From contig JAIVEN010000012.1 in NCBI GenBank assembly GCA_026686845.1, positions 15,564,501 through 15,628,500 on the forward strand: a DNA stretch of 64,000 nucleotides. The letters are read 5' to 3'. Under the pieces are notes generated by a model. It was given only the letters and a program-made list of their open reading frames with translations, did not search any database and was not told the origin of the DNA. A program made the translations under genes and the position numbers. Of the stretch, positions 46,542 through 58,204 are shown piece after piece. Position 1 is the first letter of the stretch. Every line of letters begins with the position of its first letter. Source of the DNA: Adenanthera pavonina. Taxonomy: Eukaryota; Streptophyta; Magnoliopsida; Fabales; Fabaceae.

Positions 46542-49371
46542 CGTAAGGCAAAGTGAATTGGTGGAAGCATTCAAGCAAATGGTAGACACAGATAAGAAAT
46601 AAACCATAAAGATTCATAGATGAGAAATTTAAAGATGAAGATGGGAAGAAGCATCAACAAAGATAGTTGATCAATAGTACAATATTATAGAAACAAAATT
46701 TCCTTCAGCATCCCATTGTCATCAACCAACCTCACGCTCTTTTTGGTGCTAACAATGATGCTCAAACCACACCACACACACTCAAATCTCCCATTTACTT
46801 CAAAGATCTTCTGGGGGTAACGCATATCTACATTGATCCTTTTACTTTTCATAGATCTACCTTCTCACAAATCTGTTGGTTGTGATTGAAGGAGGAGGAA
46901 TATGGAGGAGGAAGTGAGGGTCAGATGTTTGTTGTGACTAAAGGAGGAAGAAGATGGACAAGGAAGTGAAAGTGAGATCTTGTAAGTTCTATCGATTTGG
47001 AGGCAACACTAATGAAGGAGCCACTAAGTCAAGGAGGAAGAACGAAGAAGATAAAGATAAAGAGATGAAATGGTAATGTTGATGGCTGCAAGTTTTAATC
47101 TTGAAGGAGTGGTTAGGTTAAAATATTAAATATTGGGTAATTTTACAACTTAAAACAAAAAAGAAAAAGAAAAAACAAGTCGGTTCGGGTTATTCATGAC
47201 CCAAAGCTTGGCCTACAACTTGGACTGGTCTTGAAATTTGAATCCATTGAATGCTGGGCTAAAGCGAGTTGGTCTGGTTAGCTGACCCCTACTGGTCAGC
47301 TATGAAGTAAATAGATTGCAAGGCTTGTTCATGATCAATATAAAACATATATTATGCTTTTAAATACAGTGATTTCACTTCTTTCTATTCTTTTTTTTCC
47401 TGTTGTATAATTAAATGAAAATATAAAAATGGTGATATTCAGTTGGAGCCTTGGAGGCTAATTTCCATTCTTTTATTTGAGCACATTACCTCATGAGTAT
47501 GAGAAATCACCTCTAAAAGATTGTGTTCCAAATGATTGGATATTTGCTATTGTAATCTAGGCATGCCAAAACCTCAAAATATATGAAAATTTTGACTTGC
47601 AATCAAAGTGACCGTGAGTGAGTTTCTGGGATCTATTGTCACAATTTCCTTAAATGCAAACACCAAAATTTGATATGAGTTTGGAAATATAAAGTTTGTG
47701 ATGAATATGACTGTAAAAAGGTGTTAATAACTCAAAGAAATAAAAGTGGCCATGTTTGGAATTGAAAAACAAAAAGAAAACAATGTTGGAAAAATATACG
47801 AAGCTAGAAGAATAATGAAAGTTAAGGGAAATGCTTAATTGAAATAAGAAAAGTTAATGCAGAGTTGGAATCCCTTCCTTGGTTGCTTGCTGTCCTATTT
47901 ATAGGCACATAGGTGATACTTCTTTAATCGCCATTCTCTGATCGTACTTTATATTTTGTACAACCACTTTGCATGTTCTTCATGAGTAACTCTCCACTGC
48001 CACGTAATGGAATATTTCTTTGAACTTCTAGAACCTCCATTTATATCACTTTATAAATTAAGCTTTATAAAAAATTAATTATAATTAATAATTAATTTAA
48101 GCTTTAAAATCTTAAATGGGCCTAAAAAATTATTTGGGCTTAACTTACTACAAATTTAGACAAAAAAAGACTAATATGCCCTTATTCAAGAAAAATATTT
48201 AAAAATATAAATAAATATTTTTCACTTAAAAAAAGAATACATATTTATTATAAATATCATATACAAATTAAAAATATAAAACAAATATTATATATATGTT
48301 TTAAAAGTTTGAATAAATTGAATTCCAGTGAGGTAAGGGTAAGACTCGCTGGCCACTTCCCATAGAGCAAATGTTTTGAACTATATTTCACTTTACTCTA
48401 TTTCACTTCATTTATAGTACGTGGACTATAAATGGGCAAGAAAAAATATTATTTGAACTATAGGGTCAGTGAAAAATTCCAATGACTTTTGGAATGCTAT
48501 TGTTATCGTTCATGTCCTTCTTGCATTCATAGCAGCTCTTTTCTTCATTTGACTTTTGTAAATTTAAGACTTTTTTTACCAGTTTTTTTTTATCAGTAAA
48601 TTTGAGACTGTTTTCTTTTGCCAAAAGTAAATTTAAGACTGACTTATTGACACATGACCACCTATATATTTGGCAATTTTTTTTGCCATATCATCGTTAA
48701 TTTAATGTTGTTAATGCTAAGTTGGCGAAAAGAATGTTTTATGTTACTTAATTACCTGTACATTGGTTTGCATACTAATTTAATAATTTCAAAAACTAAC
48801 TTTTTTTTTCTTAGGTATACAATGGGATCAACGTTCAACTACTAAAAAAGTTTGAGTTCAACGAAAATTATAATTTTAAGATTTTTTTAAACATAAACAT
48901 TACTTATTTTTAGTCCTTTAATATAACCAGATGGTGAGGTTTGTGTGTTACAAGGAATTTAAATAATGCCAGGATAACCCTAGATTCAGTGATGTGGTGG
49001 TAGTGGTTTTATGGCTATGTTTTTGCTTTTTAAATATAGCGTTGTATCGTTTTCTTCTATTGATCTGTTTTGGTATATTTAAGTTTCTTGGTGACATGTA
49101 GAAAACAGGCAAGAAAGTCTTTTTTTTTCTTTTTTGGGTGGGGGGGCGGGGGGTTGTGTGGATGGTGACAGCAAGAAAGTCAATTTGCCAATCCAGACGA
49201 TCATTAGATCTAAATCCAAGTAGCTGAAGGAGGCATTTACAAGACATATTGGACCGGAAGTTTAAAGGGCCCACAGAGGCCCAAGATGGTGTGTCAAATG
49301 ATGGTCCAAAGTTATTCAATATGTTGATGGCATGTGAAGACAAGGCTTGGGCCCAAATCCAATAAGTTATA
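46542..49371. other. Noncoding AT-rich DNA, no gene seen
   Basis: 46560-47100 is purine-rich on the plus strand. Around 47170-47310 phrases such as GGTCTGGTTAGCTGACCCC recall a hAT-type end but have no matching TSD. The remainder is AT-rich with short fortuitous frames. I see no supported gene. Confidence 0.45.
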
Positions 49372-49669
49372 CTCCCTCCTTTTCAAAATATAAGAGACAA
49401 ATAATTATATCACTAGAACAAAAAATAAATCACACATCATAAATATGTCACAAAGAAATTTTTTTTCACAAATACCCTTATTTAATTCTCCTCGTAAATT
49501 AAAATTGCAAATAAATCTTCTTCTCATTTAACTCTCTTCATAAAAATAACTCTACTTTAATAAGGGATAAAATTGAAAAAATATTAATTAATCAGATAAA
49601 ATTCATTTGTCACTTATATTTTGGGAAAAAAATTTGACAAATGTCTTCTATATTCTAAAACGGAGGAAG
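49372..49669. mobile_element. Stowaway-like MITE
   Basis: The left end CTCCCTCCTTTTCAAAATAT and the right end, on the other strand CTTCCTCCGTTTTAGAATAT, are inverted repeats. Both are flanked by TA (49370-49371 and 49670-49671). The 298-bp element is noncoding and of the common plant Tc1/mariner-derived type. Confidence 0.82.
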
Positions 49670-49809
49670 TAGTTTATTAGTTAGCCCAGTATTTAAGTAA
49701 ATATGCTATTTGATGTGCATGCAACTTCATAAATGTGGTGGCATACTTATAAGAAGCTAGGCTTTGTTTAGTTATTAAACTATTTTTTATATTTGACATT
49801 TATTTCATT

Positions 49810-50640
49810 TTTAATTAGGCCCATTGAAATGAACCAAGGGAGAGCAATCTTGACCAAGTTGATGACATGGCATTTTCAAGGCTTAATCACAAATCTACTA
49901 GAGGAAGAACCTATCCATGATCATGATATGGCACCGCCATGGTCACCAAACTTACCACCAAGATTAACTGTGTTACTTAGTGTCTAAGTAGAAGAAGATT
50001 ATAAGCTAAGTGGCGCGAAGGTTGGGTGGATTTATTAGAAGTCCACTTACTATGAAAGACGTTGCTGGACAATTCTAATTGATGTGGTTGAGCTTTATAA
50101 TGGGCTTAGCTTGTTTTGGCATGTTGGCCTTGCTTGGAGTGTCCAATTAGATGAAGTTCAAGGCCCAAAAGGAGTGAAGATGAAGTGCTACTCGAAAATA
50201 ATGTAATTCATTAAAAGATCGTGTGGCTTAGGCATGCTTGGACTTGGATCATTTATCATAAGTGTTTTGATTATTTATTTTGGGGTTAAACTATGTATAT
50301 TTATGAAGTCCCATTGTTCGGTCTTTTTGTTAGTCTTTTAATTATGTTTAATAAAGGCCTAATTGTATTTTAGGGCCTAAGACTTATTCTTTTGTTTTTA
50401 GTTTTTTAAAAACTTTAGGATTATTTAGGTTTAAAGTTTATTTCCAAAATCTATTAGGATTGTTTCAGCACTGGGCACTCCTACTTGCTTTAGAACTATA
50501 TTTTTTTTAGATCTTTTTAGTGGTTTCTATGCATCTATGTAAATGCTTTTATATGTAACAAATTCTTAAGAGTTGAATAATATTTTTTGTGTTTTATCTA
50601 GTGAGGGTTCGGTGAGTATTTTATGTTCTTCTAATAATAG
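49810..50640 (+). mobile_element. Possible Ty3/gypsy 3' fragment
   Basis: The short frame up to 49987 (GRAILTKLMTWHFQGLITNL then LEEE) weakly resembles the GPMTRxxAKxLxEAL-type tail at the C-terminus of some plant gypsy polyproteins. The sequence after it, rich in GGCCCAAG/GGGCTTAG phrases and ending in AATAATATTTTTTGTGTTTT near 50577, looks like an LTR. Both observations are weak. Confidence 0.3.
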
Positions 50641-52469
50641 ACTCATTATATAGGAGTGATCAATCTTTATGACGTTTTAAAGTTATAATTCTAGGAGTTA
50701 TTATTTTCTTAAGGTTTTAACTAAGGATATTCAAAACCTAACAAAATTAACCACATGAAACCAAGCTAATAATAGCTTATCAAAACTAATTAATATTTAG
50801 GTTTGTTTGGTTATTAGTTAAGAAAAACTGAACAGTTTGATTCAAGATTTAATTTTGAGTATTCAGGACTTGAATTAAGCTTGATAACCGTTATTTTATT
50901 ATATATAATTATATGCCTACTTACCCAACCCCCTTTTTTTCTAAAATATACCTGGTCGTGGTTAACAACTTAGTATAAGTCCAAAGAAAGCCCAACCCAT
51001 TTCCTTCCATCATTTTTTTTCTTTTTGGAGAGTTAGTATCCTCCTTTAATCTCCTCAAATTACATAAGAAAATGACAAATAAAATGTGAAACTTTACTCA
51101 AATTGCAATGGGTTTAAATATAATTAAGGCTACTTTCCTTTTTAATCTATGTTGTGACCAATTCCTCTTAAATGTTACAAAAAGGCATAAGGAACGTAAA
51201 ATCACGTCACTGAATCTTCATTTCACAATCACTATGAACAAGAAATTAAAGCCAACAAGAAGGGAAAAAAAATAGCCTTAATCATATAATGATGAGGTAA
51301 AAAAATATCATGCCTATAATTAATAAAAACATTAAGGATTATTTTTAACATAAAATCAGAAATGCTCATTACCTTTTCAAACAATAATAAAGATTAGAAC
51401 ACAAAATAATAAAGATTTAAAAGGAGAAATATTAATAATTATAAAATAAAAAATCATTTAAACTTGATCCAACCGATTCAAACCAACAAAAAAATAAATC
51501 AAACCGACATCTTAATAAAACCAAATGGGTTCCAAATTTTTGCAAATCAATTTAGTTTGATTTGATTCAATTTTGATCAAAACTTAATCAAATTGCACTT
51601 TTAAACACCTTTAAGTTATAACTTTTGATCATATTTCATGTGTTCTTCTATGATGTAAGTTCTAATTGATATGTACTTTCAGAGTTTTCTAAGGCAAGTC
51701 ATTTAGTTGGCACATATTAGTTGGTATTAGAGTTTGATTTTTAGGGTACAGTTATCCATCAATTTTGTTTCACCCCTCTTCTCCATCATCTCGCCATTCT
51801 TCTTTCATCTTTAACTTGTTCTTGTGTCTTCTAATTCTTTTTCCTTGAATCCTCCGTATCACCATCTTGTGTCTTTGTTTGTGTCTTGTGTCTTCTTCTA
51901 GATTTCACCATCTTCTTTCTATTCATCCCATCTTCCCTATTTCTTACGTTCTTCAGTTCACCATTAACTCATATTTACCCCTCCATCTTTCCCCCGCTGG
52001 CGCACCCCCCCCCAACAATAGCGATCTTCTATTTTCTTACATCTTATGTCTTCTGTGGTCCTTCTCATTAATTTGTTTTCTATCTATTCATTCTCATCAT
52101 ATCCAATCATCATGCCATCTCTCTCCTCCAATCATTCTCCAATTTTATTTTCTTGTGATCTAAGTATTGAGTAGTGTGTGTCTTATATAAAAGGAAAAAG
52201 AAAAAGAAGAAAGAGTGCTTGTTTGAAAAGAAAAAAGAAGAAATTTGTGGAAAAAATGAGTTCCCATTGTGTTTTTAATCTTGTTTGTTCCTTGTTGAAG
52301 AATTAAGTTAGGTTGAGGCATAATTATAATAAATTTTCATGAGATCTTCCTTCATTGCTCCCCAAATTTGTCTCCTAATTGGATTTTATTTCTTAATTTG
52401 GTGACACAAATTTGTTTCTTAAATTAATTTTAATTCCCACTCATTAAGTTGTTTCCTTTTTCAAGGAAA
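50641..52469. other. Noncoding, possible LTR/PBS trace at 51722
   Basis: TGGTATTAGAGT at 51722-51733 matches the initiator tRNA-Met PBS at 10 of 12 positions and is followed by a pyrimidine-rich leader. An LTR could end just before it, but I could not find its start. Long plus-strand frames at 51867-52163 are low-complexity hydrophobic products of C/T-rich DNA and are not genes. Confidence 0.35.
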
Positions 52470-52745
52470 GATTTCCTACTTGTGTCTTAAGTCATATCTA
52501 GTTAAAATTTGTCTCCTACTTGTTTCCCAAGTAAAATCTACTCATATTTTATTCCTTTTCTTCTTTAGATATTTTACTTGCTTTCCAAGTTTCTCTTACT
52601 TGAGTCCTAAGTTTCTCTTATTTATGCTCTAATTTTCTCTTTCTTGTAGTTTAACTATCTCTTACTTGTATCCCATGTTTCTCTTGTGTTTTAAGTTACT
52701 TGTGTTCTAAGTTATTTTTACTTTTTCCCTAAATTGTATCTTCTC
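52470..52745 (+). repeat. Degenerate minisatellite
   Basis: A unit of about 20-30 bp related to CTTACTTGTGTCCTAAGTTT recurs many times with heavy divergence (for example near 52478, 52515, 52574, 52595, 52650 and 52690). No coding role is visible. Confidence 0.6.
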
Positions 52746-53251
52746 AAATTGTTTTCTTAATTAGGAACCCTTTCTTTAAAATTAAGTTTCTTAAAATTTT
52801 TTAGTTCATATTGTCTTCCTTTGGTTCATCTTACCTATTAGACTCTTAGAATTTCTATTAAGTTGTAACATATTTAAACAACTCAAATGAGTTGGAGGCA
52901 CACAAGTTTAGCATTAATAACATTTTGATGAGTCATTTTTGTTCTCTCCTTGATTTATTCTAGGATTACGTGAATTTATCAAATGTAAGTCTTTTGTGTT
53001 GTTCAAATTAATCTCTTATATTCAAGATTCATGAGTTTTATTATCTCATAGGGTTTAAAATTTCTTTGATTAATGTGTTTGGAGTTCATGATTCACCTTG
53101 ATTTGGAGGTTCGAAATGATTCATTTGGGGTTTTCACATCACTAGGTCGAATTTGAGGTCTGTGATTCGACATTATTTAGGGTTTTAAACCTTTTGCTTG
53201 TTTAGGGTTTTAAGCCTTTCACGTCACTAGGATTTTTTGGGCATTGGTTCT

Positions 53252-54598
53252 TGTAACATCTCCAATTTTTTTAATATTATTTTATGATATGCTAAGAATT
53301 ATTATGAGAAAGCATGGTTGGAAAAAATATCGTATTTGATGTATTTTTTGAATGTTATGAGAGGTAAAATAATAATTTCACATGTTTATTCCTTAATTAG
53401 AATTAAATTCTCCTGTACTTTTGAGAATGAATTATGTTTGGTCTTAACTAGACTAAATTATAAAATTGTTCCTTAATTGTAATAAATTTCAAAAATTTAG
53501 AAAATAATATATATGAGGAAATGAACCTTTTGACATATTGAACCCTGTTAAAAGAGTGTATTGAGCTTAAAAAATACAGTTTAAAAATAATATAGACTAC
53601 AAAATACAGGAGAATAGGTAGATATGTGGGTTCCATAGAAAAGTTAAAAAGAAAAAGAAAATGTGAGCCCTACAATCAAAAGAAAAAGAAAAGAAAAATA
53701 TGTGGATTTCACATGAAATACTGTATGGACCAATTAATAAGATAAATATAGATCTCAAACTAGCATATTTTCTAAAGATATTGATGGACAAATAGTATAA
53801 GTAGATACCATAAAATATTAGGAAAATGTCTAGACCTAAATTAAATTATACATGATTGATCTGGATCAACTAAAATATATTGGATGATGGAAGAATTATT
53901 TTCTCTCTCTTAATTTCTTATTGGTGGAAAATTTATCTATTTTTGGGAAAATATTAAACCAATTATGATGCAAAAATTATGTCATAATTATGTAAGTAAT
54001 GATACAAGAAATGATGTCAAAGATGATGTAAAGAGTTCAAGGGAGGAATAAATAGTTGGGATGAATTCTTGATGTCTATAAACAGCCATGCATACCCAGT
54101 GACCAAAAAGAAGAGAGAGAAGAGAGAGAAAGTGAGCTGTAATTCTAGTGAGAGAAAGGGAAAACGAAGGAGGAAAACTAGGAATAAATAAGGAAGCAAG
54201 AGGTAAATATTTCTTTTAATTCTAAGTTAGTTTTGGATAAGTTTAGATAGATTTAAATGAGTTCTCCTCCCCTAATGCTAAGTCCTATTTTTGGCCAAGA
54301 TAGATGGAAGTATAAAGGATGATGTTTTCATGAAAGTAAACCTACAAAAAGTATGTATTTAGTGAAAATGTATATATTAGGTGAAGAAAGTGTGATTGCA
54401 TGAGTTTAAATGATTGAACAATGAATAATAAACTTCTTGAAATATACTATATGAATTAGTATGATAAATATCCTGTTTTATATTTTCTTCATGCAGAGCA
54501 TGATTTAACTTATTTTTAAAAACTTGAATCATTGTCATATGATTTTTTTTTTTACAATTAGTTATATTTTTCAAAATTCAACTGAAAAATTAGCATGA
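53252..54598 (+). mobile_element. LTR fragment of the 27-kb solo LTR family
   Basis: It starts TGTAACATCTCC, equivalent to TGTAATATCCC at 27057. It contains the shared phrase GAATTATGTTTGGTC(T)TTAA near 53430, and ends with TTAGTTATATTTTTCAAAATTC, matching 30218-30240. At 1.35 kb it is internally shortened relative to the 3.3-kb solo LTR. The final 150 bp of the LTR is missing, replaced by the LINE tail at 54600. Confidence 0.65.
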
Positions 54599-56206
54599 CT
54601 TTTCTTTTTGCCAACAAGGGAAATGCATTCATTAAAATAAAAGACAAACAACAAGAAGACCAGTTTGAAACAGAAAAAATAATAGTAAAACAAACAAGGA
54701 AACTAGTGAAGAAAAACAAACAAAACTCAACCAATACCAGAACGACAATAATTGCAATCTGAGTTAATAAGAGACCTAAGCTGGGATGGAGGGTTAAGAA
54801 CCCAGGAAGAAGGGCACATCCCAGTAAGAGCTGATCTAACAACGCAGTCGATGACACCATTAGCTCTTCGAGAAATCCAGACAAACTATGGATTCCTTAG
54901 AGAGTTTTTTATGGAAAAGATATTATCGACAATTGAATGACATTGCCACTCAACAGCCACACCCCGTTTTGATATTGAGTTAATGAGTGATAAGCAATCT
55001 GTTTCGAACTCCACATTAACCAAATCATTCTCAGAAGCATATCATATTGCATCCAAAAGTGCCAAGGATTCCGCCATAAAAGGAGAAAAGGCTTTGCAAG
55101 TATGGGCCTTTCCATCCAAGACAAAACCTTGTTCATCTCAAATAACAAAACCACAGGCAGCCATACCAGAGGATGGTATGAAAGCAGCATCAAAGTTAAT
55201 TTTGAGATTACCTTCTATAGGTGCTTTCCATTTCCCTTTACTTTGATATTCGTTAACACTCCCATCAATAGGCAAAGTTCTCCATTCATTTGCATCCCAA
55301 AAATCCATAAAAGCTTTATCTGCAATTAACAGGGTAATCAAAGGATTAGGTTGTTTATGCTCATAAATAAACTTACACCTGCTCTTCCATATATACCAAA
55401 GTATTGTTGCTAATTGGGCCTTTGCCCAGTCATCCAATCAATTTGTACACAAAAACTCGTAAAGCCATTGATTAATATGGGAAACATGGAATTTTGAGAG
55501 TCTCAAAGAGAAGATACTTGCAAACCACATTTCTTTAGCCCCATCACATAGAAAGAAAATGTGTTCAATTGTCTCAATCGTAGTTCCACAAATAGGGCAT
55601 ATCGATGAAGTTCCACACTTTCTCTTAAAAAGGTTCTCAACATATGGTAATGCATTTGATGTTAGTTTCCATAAGAAGAATTTTATTTTATTCGGGACTT
55701 TCAGCTTCCAAAATAGTACCCCATAACAAATGTGGGGTGCTACTAGAGTTTTCAAGTCCCTACCTTTCCCTCATTTTGATGAACTATTTGGCTAAATGAT
55801 AGCCTTCCTTAACAGTATACATTCCATTTTTCCCTCCTATCCACAACCATTGATCCTCTTTCTCGATATAAGGAGTGGAAATATTTTCTATCTCTTCTAT
55901 TTCTTCCCTCTTTAACCAAGGTCTTATCAAAGACACATCCCATGTATTGCCATTCAATATTTTAGCAACTTTCACATTTTTAAGTTCATTAAAAGGATAG
56001 TGAGAACTTAATTTCATACCTGGGAGTGATGGTAGCCATGGGTCTGACCATAGACTGATCATTGTCCCCTTACCAACATTAATACAGACATAATTCTCCA
56101 GTAAAGCTCTCCCTTCCAGAATGTTATTCCATGCCCATGAGGCCTTACAATCTCTTTTAGCATTCATTAAATCAGTTTTAGGAAAATATAGAATACACCT
56201 CATCAC
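54599..56206 (-). mobile_element. 5'-truncated L1-type LINE with zf-RVT and RNase H
   Basis: On the minus strand: RCILYFPKTDLMNAKRD and ASWAWNNILEGRALLENY, then VGKGTMISLWSDPWLPSLPG (55784-56206). Next comes the zf-RVT region (FFLWKLTSNALPYVENLF, CPICGTTIETIEHIFFLC; 55438-55755), then an RNase H-like domain beginning INFDAAF near 55210. That domain is frameshifted near 55140 and ends about 54740. The 3' UTR ends in an A-rich tail, seen as CTTTTCTTTTTG at 54599-54609. Endonuclease and most of the reverse transcriptase are absent. The RNase H domain distinguishes it from the LINE at 25-30 kb. Stops and shifts make it nonfunctional. Confidence 0.85.
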
Positions 56207-56215
56207 ATTTAGTCA

Positions 56216-57581
56216 TCCTGTGTCATCATCAATAAATTCTTTGTCTACATCAGAAGGGCACTCAATGGGTTCAATTACTTCATCAACATTTGCTAAATCA
56301 TCTTCCTCATTAGCAGTATGCTTAAGAAATAGAGCGCATTGCAGGCACCTAGATGTGATGTGACCTCGAGAATGACATCAGAAACATTCAATAGCAAAGC
56401 TACTAGGGCAGGGAACAGATCCTGAAGACTCAACATTCCTTGTATTCCACTTTGAACCAGAAGCCTACCCAGAGGGAAACAAGGAGTTGGATTTAACTGG
56501 TGGCACATCTATAGAACGATTGAATCTATGACTCTAGCGAGAATTAGTGCCCTGAGAAGCAAAACACCTACCATATGAATTCTTAAGTAAAAACTCTACC
56601 TCCAAGGCCTTATGGTAAGCCTCCTCGAGAGATTAAGGAGGATTCAGCTTAAGTTCTTGCTATATATTAGCTCTAAGGTCATTGACAAACTTTTAAATCG
56701 TCATCCAAGGGTCTTCCTTAACTTCACATTGAATCATGAGTTCGTCAAAATGAGCCATGTAATCAGAAACCGTGGTGGCCTGTCTCAAGTTCAGTCATTG
56801 ATTGAACAACTGACTCTTGTAATGGTTAGACACATATTTCTCTTTTAACTTCATCTTCATCTTTGCTCAAGAACTAATTGAGGGCTATTCTAAGTGCTCT
56901 AATTTTTGCTGCTCATTCTGCCAATGCTTCTTGGTAGACCCGACAAGCTTTATCTTAGTAAAATGAACTCGATACACATCGCTTATCTCATACCATTCAA
57001 AATAGTCGTCCATGCTAACCAGCCAATCCAAGAGGGCCCTTGAATCTAATTGGCCATTGAACTTAGGAGCGTCAACTTTGACCTTCTTAAAAATGTCATC
57101 CAGCTGAGTCTATCTATAACTTCCCCTATGATGTCTAGGAGATGACTTATATCTTCGGTTATAATAGTCTCTTTGTCCATGATCAACCTACAGATCTTCT
57201 ACATAGTCGTGTTGGGAGTCAAAAGTTATCTAAGGAGGATTCCTAAGATTCCTGTTTCCATTGCCATTTACCAACTGACCATTCCCAATAGGTGGAGGTC
57301 GTGCATTATTAAAGGAAGGAGTGTATCCACCCCCTAAGTTGATTTCTTTGCAAACTTTTGAACCTTCAACCATAGCTTCTGTTGTATATTGTGTCTTTTT
57401 CTTTAGTGGTCTGCATAAGGTCTTCATACATCTTCCTCAATTCTTCAATGTCACAGTTTGTTTCTTCAAACCTCCAGTTCATATTCTGATTCATTGTCTC
57501 AATTGCTTGATCAACATACTCTGTACTACGTCTCTCGACTTCTTCTTGTTGATTTGGAGTTATTGGGGAGTTTTTAGTCAT
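56216..57581 (-). pseudogene. Ty3/gypsy gag relic
   Basis: The minus-strand ATG at 57581 begins MTKNSPITPNQQEEVERR and a helical N-terminal region (QAIETMNQNMNWRFEETNCD). A shift follows near 57370, and then the gag core near 57060-56930 (FNGQLDSRALLDWLVSMDDY, then HFTKIKLVGSTKKHW) and a multimerisation region with several stops. A CCHC zinc knuckle is near 56390-56345 (CF-stop-CHSRGHITSRC), its second position replaced by a stop. An acidic stretch precedes the junction with the LINE. Protease and pol are missing here. Gag would form virus-like particles; this copy cannot be expressed intact. Confidence 0.82.
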
Positions 57582-57933
57582 GGTGAATCCCAAAATTACT
57601 TGCCATTAATCTGAAACAGAGTAGGAATGGAGGAAATCAAGCAAAAACACCTCAGAAATAATGAAAAATGCAATCTGGATGAATTTGGGCACTGTAGCTT
57701 GTAGCGCGCGTGGAGCCCACGCGTAGGGAAGGTGGCCGGAGCGTGAGGACGCGTGGCAAGGACGCTGGCGACAGCATTCAGTGGACAAGCTGGGTTTTCT
57801 CTGGCGAGACAAATGGTGGTGGCAATGTGGTGATCGGACGTTGGCAGCTAGGGGTTTTGGCTCTGACAGTGAAACTGCTAGGGTTCTTGTGGTTTTCTGA
57901 CAAGGGAAGTGTGTAAGGAGCATGGGAAAACTT
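57582..57933 (-). other. gypsy 5' leader
   Basis: Untranslated leader between the primer-binding site and the gag ATG on the minus strand. Part of it is GC-rich (57690-57880). Open frames over it on both strands show no domain and are not called. Confidence 0.6.
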
Positions 57934-57945
57934 GCTCTGAAACCA
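57934..57945 (-). other. gypsy primer-binding site
   Basis: On the minus strand TGGTTTCAGAGC matches the initiator tRNA-Met PBS (TGGTATCAGAGC) with one mismatch. It lies three bases from the LTR edge at 57949. Confidence 0.75.
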
Positions 57946-57948
57946 AAT

Positions 57949-58204
57949 TGATGTAGGACAAGGTAGGAGAAGTGTAGAAAATAAATGAGAAAAGGAAAAA
58001 TTTAAGGAGAAGAGGAAATTTACTAAACAACTCTCAATATTCAATCAGTAGGAAAAAGATGAATACAATGAGTAGTTCTAGGACTTTTTTATAGAACCTA
58101 AATTTCAATCTAATTAGGATTATAAGATAATCCATAAAATAAGATAAACCTAAACAATCAAACCCTAAAAGATAAAAATAAAAGATAAAATAAAACTCAA
58201 AATA
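57949..58204 (-). repeat. gypsy 5' LTR, PBS-proximal part
   Basis: Read on the minus strand this ends CTACATCA immediately before the PBS, with a TATA-like CTATAAAAAAG (plus-strand 58088-58098). The U3 end was not identified; beyond about 58204 the sequence changes to an unrelated AT-rich repeat starting GGCCTGTTTGATTG. Confidence 0.6.

Noticed and set aside
46441..47310. Possible hAT element with TAGG-type ends
   Set aside because: The ends are only loosely similar and no 8-bp target duplication was found.
51867..52163. 98-codon hydrophobic frame
   Set aside because: C/T-rich low-complexity DNA gives a Leu/Ser/Phe-rich product without motifs.
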